Of a DNA stretch of 64,000 nucleotides, positions 1 through 8,126 are shown in pieces; within the stretch, counting starts at the first letter, position 1, and every line of letters begins with the position of its first letter. The DNA comes from Epilinea sp044228875 (GTDB taxonomy: Bacteria; Chloroflexota; Anaerolineae; Epilineales; Epilineaceae). A program made the position numbers and the translations under genes. Location: NCBI GenBank assembly GCA_044228875.1, contig JBGAUA010000002.1, forward strand, positions 1 to 64,000. Reading direction: 5' to 3'. A model generated the notes under the pieces. That model saw nothing but the letters and a program-made list of their open reading frames with translations, had not been told where the DNA came from and did no database searches.

Positions 1-84
1 TGCGGCATCGGCGGCGCTGAGCGTTGGTGATCATCGGCGGCGGACTCCGAGTGGGGGCGAAGCAGAGCGGGTAGTAGAAGGAAG

Positions 85-440
85 CACAAGCTGTTGAACA
101 GGTGCTCTCTCATGATCGTGTTAACCGTAGGGGCTGTGGATTGTGGATGAAAGAAAGCACGTGTGTCCTCCAGCACTGATGAGGCAGGTGGCGTCAGGGT
201 TGGCGGACCCGGAAGGTGGAAGCGAGCGGTGCCCCCGAACAGGTGCTCTGGGGATGCGCGGGGGACAACTGAGAACTGTCTGATTCGGACCCTAGGTCTG
301 GCCGGTAAGGTGCTTCCAGATATCTAGTGGTGACGAAGCGGAGGGGCACGGGATCTAGGGGGGGGCCCCAGCGGCATCTTGACAGGTTATCCCCAAGTGG
401 ACCGCATTATCCCCCGAATGGGCAGGGTTATCCACAGAAT
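85..440. other. oriC: Probable chromosomal replication origin (oriC) with DnaA-box cluster
   Basis: Non-coding region just downstream of dnaA. A perfect DnaA box TTATCCACA lies at 428-436, with near matches TTATCCCCC at 407-415 and TTATCCCCA at 387-395. The three share one orientation and a period of about 20-21 bp. Two inverse-orientation near matches, TGTGGATTG (135-143) and TGTGGATGA (142-150), overlap at the other end. A box cluster beside dnaA and close to parABS, dnaN, recF and rpmH is the standard context for a bacterial origin. No obvious AT-rich unwinding element is visible, so the exact duplex-opening site is not assigned. Confidence 0.8.
96..249. repeat. 13-bp direct repeat inside the origin region
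   Basis: GAACAGGTGCTCT occurs at 96-108 and again exactly at 237-249, flanking the inverse-orientation DnaA-like boxes. It does not resemble a DnaA box or a parS site. Its role is unknown; it could bind an origin-associated protein or be chance. Confidence 0.5.
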
Positions 441-544
441 TAACCAGACGCAACAACAAAAGGAACCTTCTGGATGCAGGGCGACAGCGTCTGTGTGGAG
501 CGGCAACAAGGACTTGGGGAGGCCTTGTTCGGGTTTCCTGGGCC

Positions 545-1903
545 TCAGGATCCGTAGATGCGCTGACGCAGCTGGAGGATGTCCTTGCTCAGCTTGGGGT
601 CCTGCTCGGTCAGGCGCCTGATCTTCTCGCAGCCGTGCAGCACGGTGGTGTGGTCTCGTCCGCCAAACAGCGCGCCGATGGCGGGATAGCTGGCCTCGGT
701 CTCTTCTCGGATGAGGTACATGGCTACCTGGCGGGGTTCGACGATGCGGGCCGAGCGCCGCGGTCCCAACAGTTCGTCCTGCTCCAAGGTGTAGAAGGCG
801 GCCACGGCGCGGATGATGGCTTGTGGATCCGGTGGCGCGCGGCGGATCATCAGATCCTCCAAGGCCCGCGCGGCGACCTCCGCGGTGAGCGGCAGTCGGT
901 TGACCTGGGTATAGGCCACGACGCGGTTGAGCGCGCCCTCAAGCTCGCGCACGTTCTGCTGGACGGCTTGGGCGATCAACTGGATGACCGCGTCCGAGAC
1001 CGGTTGCGGCTGGCGCAGATTCTTCTCGCGGAGAATGGCGATGCGTGTTTCCAGGTCGGGAGGCTGCACATCGACCAGTAGCCCCCACTGGAACCGCGAT
1101 CGCAGCCGGTCTTCCAAGGTGGCGATGGCATGCGGCGGCCGGTCACTCGTGACGACGATCTGGCCGTCGGCTCCGTGGACTGCATTGAAGGTGTGGAAGA
1201 ACTCTTCCTGGGTGCTTTCCTTGCCGGCGATGAAGTGGATGTCATCCAACAGCAACACGTCCGCGGCGCGATAGGTCTGGCGGAAGGCCTCGGTGCTTTG
1301 GCTGCGGATGGCGTTGATCAATTCGTTGGTGAAGCTCTCGGACGAGAGCATCCGCACCTTCCGCCCGCGTTGCAGGGCCCCGTGGGCGATGGCGTTCAAG
1401 AGGTGGGTCTTGCCCAGCCCGACGCCTCCGTAGATGAACAAGGGGTTGTAATGCGCGGCAGGGAACTCCGCCACGGCCTGAGCCGCGGCATGCGCCAGAC
1501 GATTACCAGGGCCGACTACGAAGGTCTCGAAGGTATAGCGCGGGTTGAGGCGCAGCTGGCCGTTGGTTGGAGCGGCCTTTTCCGGGTCCGGCAAGCGAGC
1601 CTGCTCCAGCGCTTGATGATGGCCGTTGCCGGCCATCGACGCTGTCGCAGCCCCACCGCCGGGAGTGACCACGAGGCGATAACCCAAGGGGCTGCCGACG
1701 ACTGCTTCGATGGCTGCGGTCAGGGCACCGTTGAGCCGTTGGGTTATCCAATCCTCAGCGTAGCTGCTGGGGACGCCGATGACCAGGGAATCTCCGCTGA
1801 GATCCAAACCGACCGTGGGGCGCAGCCAAGTGTCAAAGGTAGCGGGTGACATCTTGCTGCGTAGCTCGACCTGCACCGCCTGCCAGAGGGCCTTGGGATC
1901 CAT
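545..1903 (-). CDS. dnaA: Chromosomal replication initiator protein DnaA
   Basis: AAA+ initiator that binds DnaA boxes, melts oriC and recruits the helicase. The 452-residue length is normal. N-terminal domain I covers about 1-75, followed by a short variable linker. The AAA+ core carries Walker A GGVGLGKTH (159-167) and Walker B LLLDDIHFI (217-225). The C-terminal helix-turn-helix domain has the DnaA signature GRDHTTVLHGCEKI (415-428). The ATG at 1903 has no Shine-Dalgarno sequence; a -10 hexamer TAGAAT ends 8 bases before it, so the mRNA is probably leaderless. It is divergent from rpmH, as in many bacteria, and the oriC-like box cluster lies just beyond its stop codon. Confidence 0.97.
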   Translation of the reverse strand: MDPKALWQAVQVELRSKMSPATFDTWLRPTVGLDLSGDSLVIGVPSSYAEDWITQRLNGALTAAIEAVVGSPLGYRLVVTPGGGAATASMAGNGHHQALEQARLPDPEKAAPTNGQLRLNPRYTFETFVVGPGNRLAHAAAQAVAEFPAAHYNPLFIYGGVGLGKTHLLNAIAHGALQRGRKVRMLSSESFTNELINAIRSQSTEAFRQTYRAADVLLLDDIHFIAGKESTQEEFFHTFNAVHGADGQIVVTSDRPPHAIATLEDRLRSRFQWGLLVDVQPPDLETRIAILREKNLRQPQPVSDAVIQLIAQAVQQNVRELEGALNRVVAYTQVNRLPLTAEVAARALEDLMIRRAPPDPQAIIRAVAAFYTLEQDELLGPRRSARIVEPRQVAMYLIREETEASYPAIGALFGGRDHTTVLHGCEKIRRLTEQDPKLSKDILQLRQRIYGS

Positions 1904-1941
1904 GACGGAGGATTCTACCCGAGGCCCATCGGGGCCCGCAA
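1904..1941 (-). promoter_or_regulatory. Probable leaderless dnaA promoter
   Basis: On the minus strand TTGCGG (1941-1936) is followed by an 18-base spacer and TAGAAT (1917-1912). Only eight bases separate the -10 from the dnaA ATG at 1903, so transcription should begin at or next to the start codon. There is no purine-rich ribosome-binding site between them. Confidence 0.6.
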
Positions 1942-2307
1942 TTCACTTCGGATCGAGCTACATCCCGGGATTTGGCTATGTTGGGGCCGGATACGAGCTG
2001 GCGGTACCGGATCTGGACAACGACACAACGCTTTTCATAAGATGCTGGAAACTTTAAGAAAAATTCGTCAATCGCTCACGTTCGCCGTCCAGCTCCGAAA
2101 GCCTGCCCAAAGGATCCCAAGTGCCGGTCGGCTTGGCCGCGCGTCGCAGGCTGCCTATAATCGAGCGTCGCGATCTACAACAAACGCTTCTTCTCGCTTG
2201 AGGAGGCGTGCTTAGTCCTCGCGCGGGGAGCCTGACAGCAGTTGACCGCAAGGCTGTGCTGCTGTGACGGTTGGCCCGTGGCGAACCCAAGAAAGGCGGT
2301 CTGGACA
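1942..2307. other. dnaA-rpmH divergent intergenic region
   Basis: No convincing gene is present. It contains the rpmH promoter and the rpmH leader. No perfect DnaA box was found here, so the origin signals appear to sit on the other side of dnaA. Confidence 0.6.
2133..2161 (+). promoter_or_regulatory. Probable promoter of the rpmH-rnpA-yidD-yidC-jag operon
   Basis: TTGGCC (2133-2138), a 17-base spacer and a perfect TATAAT (2156-2161). Predicted transcription start near 2168 gives a leader of about 140 bases before rpmH. Confidence 0.65.
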
Positions 2308-2457
2308 ATGAAGCGCACCTGGCAACCCAAGAAGGCGAAGCGCATGCGCACTCACGGGTTTCGCGAGCGGATGGCCTCGGCCAACGGGCGGAAGGTACTC
2401 AAGCGCCGTAGGGCTCACGGCCGCAAGCTGCTGACGGTTCAGCCTCACCAGAAGTAG
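2308..2457 (+). CDS. rpmH: Large ribosomal subunit protein bL34
   Basis: The 49-residue basic protein begins MKRTWQPKKAKRMRTHGF and continues RMASANGRKVLKRRRAHGRK, a near-textbook bL34. It belongs to the 50S subunit. The reading frame stays open upstream, but homology fixes the start at ATG 2308, with a weak AAAGGCGG element in front. It is the first gene of the conserved rpmH-rnpA-yidD-yidC-jag series, transcribed away from dnaA. Confidence 0.95.
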   Translation: MKRTWQPKKAKRMRTHGFRERMASANGRKVLKRRRAHGRKLLTVQPHQK

Positions 2458-2512
2458 CGGATTCAGCGCCACGGCTGTGCAGGCGGTCACTGAGCGTGAA
2501 GGGCGGTATCCG

Positions 2513-2887
2513 ATGCGGCGGGAATGGCGGTTGCGTGACGGTGCGGACTTCGCTCGCGTTCGGGAGCGTGGTCAGGTCTGGCGCCACCCGCTGTTGGTGC
2601 TCACCGTCGCTCCGGCTCCGGAGGGTTCCAGATCAACGCGGATGGGTATCACGGTGAGCCGCCGTGTGGGTTCGGCCGTGGTCCGCAATCGGGTGAAACG
2701 GCGGCTTCGGGAAGTACTGCGTCTGCTGTACCCGCGCATCCGACCAGGTTGTGATCTGGTCTTCGTGGTCCGGCCCTCGGCGGTGGACGCTTCTTATCTG
2801 GATCTGGCCGCGTCCGTGCACGCGTTGTTGCTCCGGGCCAGCCTCGTCAGTCAGTCTGGGTCTGAACTGCAACCGGTGTCGGAATGA
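2513..2887 (+). CDS. rnpA: Ribonuclease P protein component
   Basis: Protein subunit of RNase P, which helps the catalytic RNA remove 5' leaders from pre-tRNAs. About 124 residues from ATG 2513, a typical length. The family motif RNRVKRRLRE sits in the middle, after the beta-strand VSRRVGSAVV. A GAAGGGCGG element precedes ATG 2513. An upstream in-frame start at 2477 would add 12 residues unlike the family. The stop overlaps the yidD ATG (ATGA), indicating translational coupling. Confidence 0.93.
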   Translation: MRREWRLRDGADFARVRERGQVWRHPLLVLTVAPAPEGSRSTRMGITVSRRVGSAVVRNRVKRRLREVLRLLYPRIRPGCDLVFVVRPSAVDASYLDLAASVHALLLRASLVSQSGSELQPVSE

Positions 2888-3093
2888 AGACGCTAGCCCT
2901 GGGTGCCATTCGCTTCTGGCAGCGGACGTTCAGCCGAGTTCTTCCTCCGAGTTGTCGTTTCCAGCCGTCTTGTTCGGAATACGGCTTCCAGGCGATCGAC
3001 CGCCATGGTCTGCGCCGGGGTGGCCTCCTCACCCTTCGCCGCCTTTCCCGCTGCCATCCCTTCAACCCAGGCGGCTACGACCCGGTTCCGTGA
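2884..3093 (+). CDS. yidD: Membrane protein insertion efficiency factor YidD
   Basis: The 69-residue protein carries the YidD hallmarks: an N-terminal amphipathic stretch, then CRFQPSCSEYGFQAIDRHG and RCHPFNPGGYDPVP. YidD is a peripheral inner-membrane protein that assists YidC-dependent insertion. Its ATG overlaps the rnpA stop and yidC follows 58 bases later, the canonical order. Confidence 0.93.
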   Translation: MKTLALGAIRFWQRTFSRVLPPSCRFQPSCSEYGFQAIDRHGLRRGGLLTLRRLSRCHPFNPGGYDPVP

Positions 3094-3151
3094 CCGCGGT
3101 CGCCCTCGGAGCCCCATCCGGACACCGCTGATCATCTGAGAGGAAGCTCGG

Positions 3152-4003
3152 TTGACCTACGCCCTCAGCAATCCATTCACCCTGTTCTTCAAGAACATCC
3201 TGCTTTGGCTTCACGACATCCTTGCCAATGTCGGGTTGCCGGAGACCATCTCGCCCTTCGTTCCGGCATTGGTGCTCATGGCCGTGCTGGTCAAGGCCTT
3301 GACTTATCCGCTCAACCTTGCGCAGCAGCGCTCGATGCGCGGCCTGCAGGAGATCCAACCGAAGCTTAAGGGGCTGCAGGAGCAGTACAAGGACGACAAG
3401 GAGACCCTGGCCCAGAAGCAGTTGGAGTTGTACCGGGAGCACAAGGTCAACCCCGTGGGTGGCTGCCTGCCACTCATCATCCAGATGGTCGTGTTCTTCG
3501 GCCTGTTCAACGCCCTTGGGGCATTGAAGGGAACGGAAGCCGCGCCGGGACCGATGGTCGGGGAGCGCTTCTTCTGGGTACCCAGCCTGGCGGCTTGTGA
3601 GCCGAACCCGCTTTGTCTGCCGGACAAGAGCATGGCCATTCCCTTCCTGGCGGTGGTGCTGTTCGTGACCCAGCTCGCCTTCCAGAAGATGATGACGCCT
3701 CCCGTGCAGTCGGACGATCCGCAGGCGCAGGCCATGGCGACCAGCATGAAGATTCTACCCTTCATGTTCGCCTACTTCTCGTTGACCTTCGCGGCCGGGT
3801 TCTCCATCTACTACATCGTATTCAACATCCTCAGCCTCGTTCAGCAGAAGTGGCTCACGCCTATGAGCCCGGCGGCTGCCAATGTCGGCGCCGGCAAGAA
3901 CGTGGTAGGGAATGCCGACGCTGACCGCGTCGAAACCAAGCGCGGTCGACGAGCCAGAGAGGAGCGGATCGATGAGCGAAGCCGTAGACAAACGCGCGAT
4001 TGA
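3152..4003 (+). CDS. yidC: Membrane protein insertase YidC/Oxa1 family
   Basis: Integral membrane insertase that works alone or with SecYEG. At 283 residues it is the short form without the large periplasmic domain of Proteobacteria. Hydrophobic segments lie near 25-55, 100-130, 165-185 and 205-245. The family region VGGCLPLIIQMVVFFGLFNAL is present, and the tail is strongly basic (KRGRRAREERIDERSRRQ), as expected for ribosome contact. The start is TTG 3152, preceded by GAGAGGAAGC. The 3' end overlaps the start of jag by 32 bases. Confidence 0.93.
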   Translation: MTYALSNPFTLFFKNILLWLHDILANVGLPETISPFVPALVLMAVLVKALTYPLNLAQQRSMRGLQEIQPKLKGLQEQYKDDKETLAQKQLELYREHKVNPVGGCLPLIIQMVVFFGLFNALGALKGTEAAPGPMVGERFFWVPSLAACEPNPLCLPDKSMAIPFLAVVLFVTQLAFQKMMTPPVQSDDPQAQAMATSMKILPFMFAYFSLTFAAGFSIYYIVFNILSLVQQKWLTPMSPAAANVGAGKNVVGNADADRVETKRGRRAREERIDERSRRQTRD

Positions 4004-5312
4004 GGTTCAGGCCCCCAATGTTGATGAGGCCATCGTCAGGGGGTTGGTGCGATTGGGCGGGCTCAAGCGAAGCGAAGTCCATATCGAGGTGCTCCGCGAG
4101 GGAAAAGCCGGCTTGCTGGGAATTGGAGCTGAGGAAGCCATGGTCCGGATGACCCCGCTCTCCCTTGGAGATGACGCTGGCGATTCCTCGGCGAAGATGG
4201 AAGATGACGAGACCGCGGCGTTACCCAAGCGACGGACGCGCAAGGCGGTCGCTGAGGTCGAGTCTGAGGCGATGGCCACTGGAACCGCGTCGCTCCCCGT
4301 AGGACCCGCGGCTACGAATTCTGAAGGCTTGGCCGTCCTGCCGGCGGCAGAGGTTGTCGAAACGGCGAAGCGAACTGTGGGCCGCATTCTTCAGGACATG
4401 GGCTGCGATGATGGCTTGGAGATTGAGGCCAAGCCATCCTTGCTGCCCGTGCCCATCGATGGTGAGGAATCCCTGGTGCTCAGCATTCACGGTCCGTTCG
4501 TGGATCGTCTGACAGCCCGTGGTGGTCGTGGCCTGGCGGCGTTGCAGTTCGTCGCTCGTCTATTGGTAAGCCGCGAACTGGGTCGCTGGGTGAATCTGCT
4601 CCTGGACATCGATGGCGATCGCGCGCGGCGGATCAAGGAGATCTACTTGATGGCCGAGCAGAGCGCACGCTTGGTGGAACGCGAGGGCCGGCCGGTCAGC
4701 CTGCCACCCATGACCCCCTACGAGCGACGCGTGGTGCACCTGGCACTCAAGCCATTCGAGGACATCACCACCCAGAGCATCGGCATCGGCTTCGGTCGGA
4801 AGGTGACGGGGAGTCGGCCCCTGTGCTTTGTCCGGATCAGGAAGAGAGTCCTGTGGTTGGGACCATGGCTGGAACTTCGACCGCTCCCAACCAGTCTCGT
4901 CCGATCAACGGGCGGTCAAGCTGTCTGCCACGTCGGCGCGGAAGATGTAGACGCCGTCGATGATGGGCCACCGCCGACCACAGGTCGGGCAGGGGACGGC
5001 ATCGGACGCTTCTTGAAGCGGTTCGGTTTTGCAGATCGGGCAGCACCAAAGCCCGTGAGCCGTTCCACCACCGATGGTCTTCAGGGCCCGGACGAATTGG
5101 CTGGGACTCAGGCCGAGCGGGGCCAACGGGCCGGCCATGAGGTCGTCGGCGCGGGCCAGGGCGGGCACAGACATCCGCTGCTTGAGTCCATCCAACCGGA
5201 AGAGCGACACCGACCGTTGGGCGATCGGAGGCAATCCGGCCCTGTTCAGGGAGTCGATGACTCGCTGCGGATGGTGATTCCAGTTCAGCGGGACGAACTC
5301 ATAGGGCTCTAG
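3972..5312 (+). CDS. jag: Jag/KhpB-type RNA-binding protein; 3' end anomalous
   Basis: Start at ATG 3972 (MSEAVDKRAIEV) after GAGGAGCGG. The order is a Jag-N domain (about 1-65, ending GLLGIGAEEAMVRM), an acidic linker, a KH domain (about 130-225) and an R3H domain with MTPYERRVVHLALK. Family similarity ends near base 4815 (GFGRKVT), where Jag proteins normally stop. This frame has no stop until 5312, running 408 bases antisense through the downstream methyltransferase. A -1 frame would stop at 4961-4963 after an acidic tail. A frameshift (real or an assembly error) near 4800-4815 is the simplest reading. Jag binds RNA and is linked to cell-envelope control; its place after yidC is conserved. 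Confidence 0.8.
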   Translation: MSEAVDKRAIEVQAPNVDEAIVRGLVRLGGLKRSEVHIEVLREGKAGLLGIGAEEAMVRMTPLSLGDDAGDSSAKMEDDETAALPKRRTRKAVAEVESEAMATGTASLPVGPAATNSEGLAVLPAAEVVETAKRTVGRILQDMGCDDGLEIEAKPSLLPVPIDGEESLVLSIHGPFVDRLTARGGRGLAALQFVARLLVSRELGRWVNLLLDIDGDRARRIKEIYLMAEQSARLVEREGRPVSLPPMTPYERRVVHLALKPFEDITTQSIGIGFGRKVTGSRPLCFVRIRKRVLWLGPWLELRPLPTSLVRSTGGQAVCHVGAEDVDAVDDGPPPTTGRAGDGIGRFLKRFGFADRAAPKPVSRSTTDGLQGPDELAGTQAERGQRAGHEVVGAGQGGHRHPLLESIQPEERHRPLGDRRQSGPVQGVDDSLRMVIPVQRDELIGL

Positions 5313-5819
5313 GCTGAAGGGGTCTTCGGCTTGCCTGCCTGTCCAATGGCGCAAAATGGCCTTGAGATTGCGCTTGTTGGCGAATTCCAGGACGTAGGCC
5401 CCGCCGGCGCGAAGGGTGCGAGCCACTTCCTGAAACGCATTGTCGATCCGTTCCACATGATGAAGGACGCGGACCTGGACCACGGTATCCAAGGCCGCCG
5501 TGCAGAAGGGCAAGCTGTAGAGATCAGCGCAGATGAAACGCAGACCGTCGCGGCTGCCCGCTAGCCGTGACCGGGCATCGGCGATCATCGAATGGGCATA
5601 GTCGACCAGCAAGACCTCGTCGAAGTTGCGGTATTCGTCAACCAAGCGACCGAAGCCGGCGCCGATCTCCGTCAGCCGGCGCCCGCTGCTGGGAAGCAGA
5701 CGGCGAATAGCCAACCGTTCAGCGGCATCCTCATAGGCCCGATCGGCGTGTTCCCAGAAGCGCTCGCGGTAATCGCTGCCCTCGTAATCGCAGATTCGTG
5801 GCGTCTCTCTTGGTTTCAC
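4905..5819 (-). CDS. Class I SAM-dependent methyltransferase with C-terminal Trm112-like zinc ribbon
   Basis: About 304 residues. The N-terminal half has a Rossmann methyltransferase core: motif I LTEIGAGFGRLVDEY, then LLVDYAHSMI and VVQVRVLHHVE, as in ubiE/Methyltransf_11 proteins. The C-terminus has two Cys pairs (CPIC and CPTC) followed by RRWPIIDGVYIF, which resembles a Trm112/YcaR-type ribbon. The substrate is unknown. The GTG at 5819 is preferred because AAGGA sits 9 bases upstream; an in-frame TTG at 5828 directly abuts that site. The start lies inside a parS palindrome. It occupies the position where rsmG is often found, but it is not rsmG. Confidence 0.78.
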   Translation of the reverse strand: MKPRETPRICDYEGSDYRERFWEHADRAYEDAAERLAIRRLLPSSGRRLTEIGAGFGRLVDEYRNFDEVLLVDYAHSMIADARSRLAGSRDGLRFICADLYSLPFCTAALDTVVQVRVLHHVERIDNAFQEVARTLRAGGAYVLEFANKRNLKAILRHWTGRQAEDPFSLEPYEFVPLNWNHHPQRVIDSLNRAGLPPIAQRSVSLFRLDGLKQRMSVPALARADDLMAGPLAPLGLSPSQFVRALKTIGGGTAHGLWCCPICKTEPLQEASDAVPCPTCGRRWPIIDGVYIFRADVADSLTAR

Positions 5820-5826
5820 GTGAAAC
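5813..5826. promoter_or_regulatory. parS: parS centromere-like site 1
   Basis: The 14-bp palindrome GTTTCACGTGAAAC. The surrounding 16-mer at 5812-5827 matches the ParB consensus TGTTTCACGTGAAACA at 15 of 16 positions. ParB encoded nearby should nucleate here. The site contains the GTG start codon and first codon of the methyltransferase gene. Confidence 0.95.
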
Positions 5827-5828
5827 AA

Positions 5829-6347
5829 TCCTTGTTGAAAGGGGACGAAGGCGAATCGTTTTGGCCCGACCGTCTGGAACCTTCGTTACGCTAAGCGGGA
5901 GTCACCCCGCTACTACTGCACCTCCAAGAAGCGTGAGGGTAGCGGTGGCGACCTCGCGGCCAGTGAAGGATTCGAGACCCAGCACACCCACCGGCTACTC
6001 TCAAAGTCCATTGCGGTGCGATACTAGTACAGCCCTGCGCAAACAGCGCGGTGATGACGACGGCCAGTACCGGGCTGTACCAGCCATGCCTGCGGAGAGA
6101 AAGTCGCAGCGATGCTGAGTCGAGGGCCATTCTGCTCCTGATTGAGGATGAACATTCTGGCAGCCTGTCCGGTCGACGCCGAGGCTTGTCTGCTGCAGGC
6201 ATGGCTGGCACGGTTGGATCGATGCGGACTGAACCTGCGGGAGCCATTCCGCCCTTAGATACTGGCCGCAATGGAGGTTTCACGTGAAACCCTTGGGTGG
6301 AAAAGTTCCGCACTGATCACTGCGCGGAGCCATCCCGCCACGAACGT
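5829..6347. other. parS-containing intergenic region
   Basis: About 520 bases between the methyltransferase start and the parB stop. It holds parS site 2 and a short inverted repeat AGCGGG-N6-CCCGCT near 5893-5910. Open frames here have no recognisable homology; one minus-strand frame (5891-6313) includes a hydrophobic stretch ending in Cys but is not supported as a gene. Confidence 0.5.
6277..6290. promoter_or_regulatory. parS: parS centromere-like site 2
   Basis: A second copy of GTTTCACGTGAAAC, 464 bp from the first and just downstream of parB. Two parS sites beside parAB near oriC fit the usual ParABS segregation system. Confidence 0.94.
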
Positions 6348-7292
6348 TCAGCGATCACGCGTCAGCAGCCGGTATAGGCCCGACAGGTCTTCCTCAGAAT
6401 AGAAGTGGAGCATGATCTGGCCCGCGTCGCCGCGACGGCGGATCTCCACCCGTGTTCCCAAGGCGGCCTCCATGGCGGCAACCGCTGCCGCGGTATCGGC
6501 GTCGAGCGCTGCTGAACGGCGTGGAGAGCGGGGGCCGGTCTCTGCCTCAGCTGCTTTCGTTTCCGACAGGTGGTCTCGTACCGCTTCCTCCAAGCGTCGA
6601 ACCGTCCATCCATCGGCCAGCGCGCGCTGGGCCATCGCCTGCTGCGAATCGCCTTCACGCAGGCCCAAGAGGGCGCGCGCATGACCTTCGGTGAGGTGTC
6701 CGGCGGAGACCAGATCTCGCAGTTCAGGAGGAAGACCGAGAAGGCGGATCGTGTTGGTAATGGCAACGCGGGATTTGCCGACCAACTGCGCCACTTCGGA
6801 CTGGGTCAGCCCGAACTCTTCGATGAGGCGTTGATAGCTGCCAGCTGCCTCCAGGGGGTCCAGGTTTTCGCGCTGGACGTTTTCGATGATCGCCAGCGCG
6901 AGCATCTCCTGGGTGCTGGCCTGCCGTGTGACCACTGGAACCTGGCTGAGCCCGGCCATGCGGGACGCCTGCCAACGCCGCTCGCCGGCGATCAGGGTAT
7001 AGCCGTCGTCGCCAGGTACGACCAACAAGGGTTGGATGATGCCGTGGCTGCGAATGGAAGCAGCCAACTCCTCCAGCGCCTCGGCGGCGAAGACCTGGCG
7101 TGGCTGGTAGGGGTTGGGGCGGATGCTGTCGCTGTCGACCCAGAGCACACCGCTGCCGCGAGAGGCGTCCGGAACCGAGGCGGGGCCGGTGGTCGAGGGG
7201 ATCTCCTCGGGCAGCTCGTCAACGGGGAGGGCGGTGCTCTTCAGCAGGGCGTCAAGGCCGCGCCCCAGTCCGCGTCGCTTGGGCTGGGTCAT
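6348..7292 (-). CDS. parB: Chromosome partitioning protein ParB
   Basis: CTP-dependent DNA clamp that loads at parS and spreads along the origin region. 314 residues. The N-terminus KRRGLGRGLDALL is the ParA-stimulating peptide region. The CTP-binding/ParB box GERRWQASR is at 103-111, followed by ENVQRENL (137-144). The central HTH (about 160-182) is GLTQSEVAQLVGKSRVAITN. The C-terminal dimerisation domain is present. A GAGGAGC ribosome-binding site precedes the ATG. It lies 57 bases downstream of parA in one operon, next to two parS sites. Confidence 0.96.
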   Translation of the reverse strand: MTQPKRRGLGRGLDALLKSTALPVDELPEEIPSTTGPASVPDASRGSGVLWVDSDSIRPNPYQPRQVFAAEALEELAASIRSHGIIQPLLVVPGDDGYTLIAGERRWQASRMAGLSQVPVVTRQASTQEMLALAIIENVQRENLDPLEAAGSYQRLIEEFGLTQSEVAQLVGKSRVAITNTIRLLGLPPELRDLVSAGHLTEGHARALLGLREGDSQQAMAQRALADGWTVRRLEEAVRDHLSETKAAEAETGPRSPRRSAALDADTAAAVAAMEAALGTRVEIRRRGDAGQIMLHFYSEEDLSGLYRLLTRDR

Positions 7293-7349
7293 TGGCTGGT
7301 GCTCCTCATGGGTATTCGAGGCGGGGCGCCGTCCGTCGGTTCGGTCTGG

Positions 7350-8126
7350 TCATGCCGGTGATTCGAATCGATGCATCAACTCGGCGGCAAGCGCGCGATA
7401 CGCCACCGCTCCCGGCGAACTGGGCGCATATTGCAGGACCGTCTCGCCATAGCTCGGCGCTTCGCTCAGTCGGATGTTGCGCGGAATGACGGTGTCGAAG
7501 CGCTGCTTGGGGAAATGACGGCCCACCTCTTCCACCACCTCGCTCGACAGGCGGGTGCGGGGATCGAACATCGTCATGATCAGGCCGCTGACCGCCAGGT
7601 CCGGATTCAACCGGCGCTGAACCAGCTCAAGCGTGCGCATGAGCATGCCGAGGCCTTCCAGGCTGAGGTACTCGCATTGCACCGGCACCAGGACACCCTG
7701 CGCGGCGACCAGGGCGTTGACCGAGATGAGACCCAGGCTGGGGGGGCAGTCCATGAGGACATAGTCATACTGGCCTTGCGCGGCTTCCAGGGCCTGCCGC
7801 AGTCGGGTCTCCCTTCCCCAGAGGTTGACCAACTCTACCTCGGCCCCGGCCAGGCCGGCCGAAGAGGGTACCAAGGAGAGTCCGGATGTGTTGGTGCTGA
7901 CGGTCGCGTCGCCCAAGCTGACATGCTCAGCATCGACGAGAAGGTCGTACAGTGAATGCTCAGGGGTAGCCGCATAGCCGACGGAGCGGGTGGCGTTGGC
8001 TTGCGGATCGCAATCAATCAGCAGGACACGCCGTCCCGCATCCGCCAGTGCGGCGCTGAGGTTGACCGCCGTGGTCGTCTTGCCCACGCCACCCTTCTGA
8101 TTCACGACGGCGTACACAAGCGCCAT
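7350..8126 (-). CDS. parA: Chromosome partitioning ATPase ParA (Soj)
   Basis: Deviant Walker ATPase that drives origin segregation with ParB. From ATG 8126 the protein is 258 residues: MALVYAVVNQKGGVGKTTTA, with deviant Walker A KGGVGKTT (11-18), Walker A' DCDPQ (38-42) and Walker B YVLMDCPPSLG. AAGGAG lies just upstream of ATG 8126, deciding against the frame's first ATG at 8165. It is co-transcribed with parB. Confidence 0.96.
   Translation of the reverse strand: MALVYAVVNQKGGVGKTTTAVNLSAALADAGRRVLLIDCDPQANATRSVGYAATPEHSLYDLLVDAEHVSLGDATVSTNTSGLSLVPSSAGLAGAEVELVNLWGRETRLRQALEAAQGQYDYVLMDCPPSLGLISVNALVAAQGVLVPVQCEYLSLEGLGMLMRTLELVQRRLNPDLAVSGLIMTMFDPRTRLSSEVVEEVGRHFPKQRFDTVIPRNIRLSEAPSYGETVLQYAPSSPGAVAYRALAAELMHRFESPA

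Noticed and set aside
72..80. TAG-TAG-AAG, resembling DnaA-trios
   Set aside because: It lies on the wrong strand relative to the inverse-orientation boxes at 135-150 and over 50 bases away; three trinucleotides alone are weak evidence.
5891..6313. 140-codon minus-strand frame with a lipobox-like stretch (AVVITALFAQGC)
   Set aside because: No homology, atypical composition, and it begins in a parS site; most likely a chance open frame.
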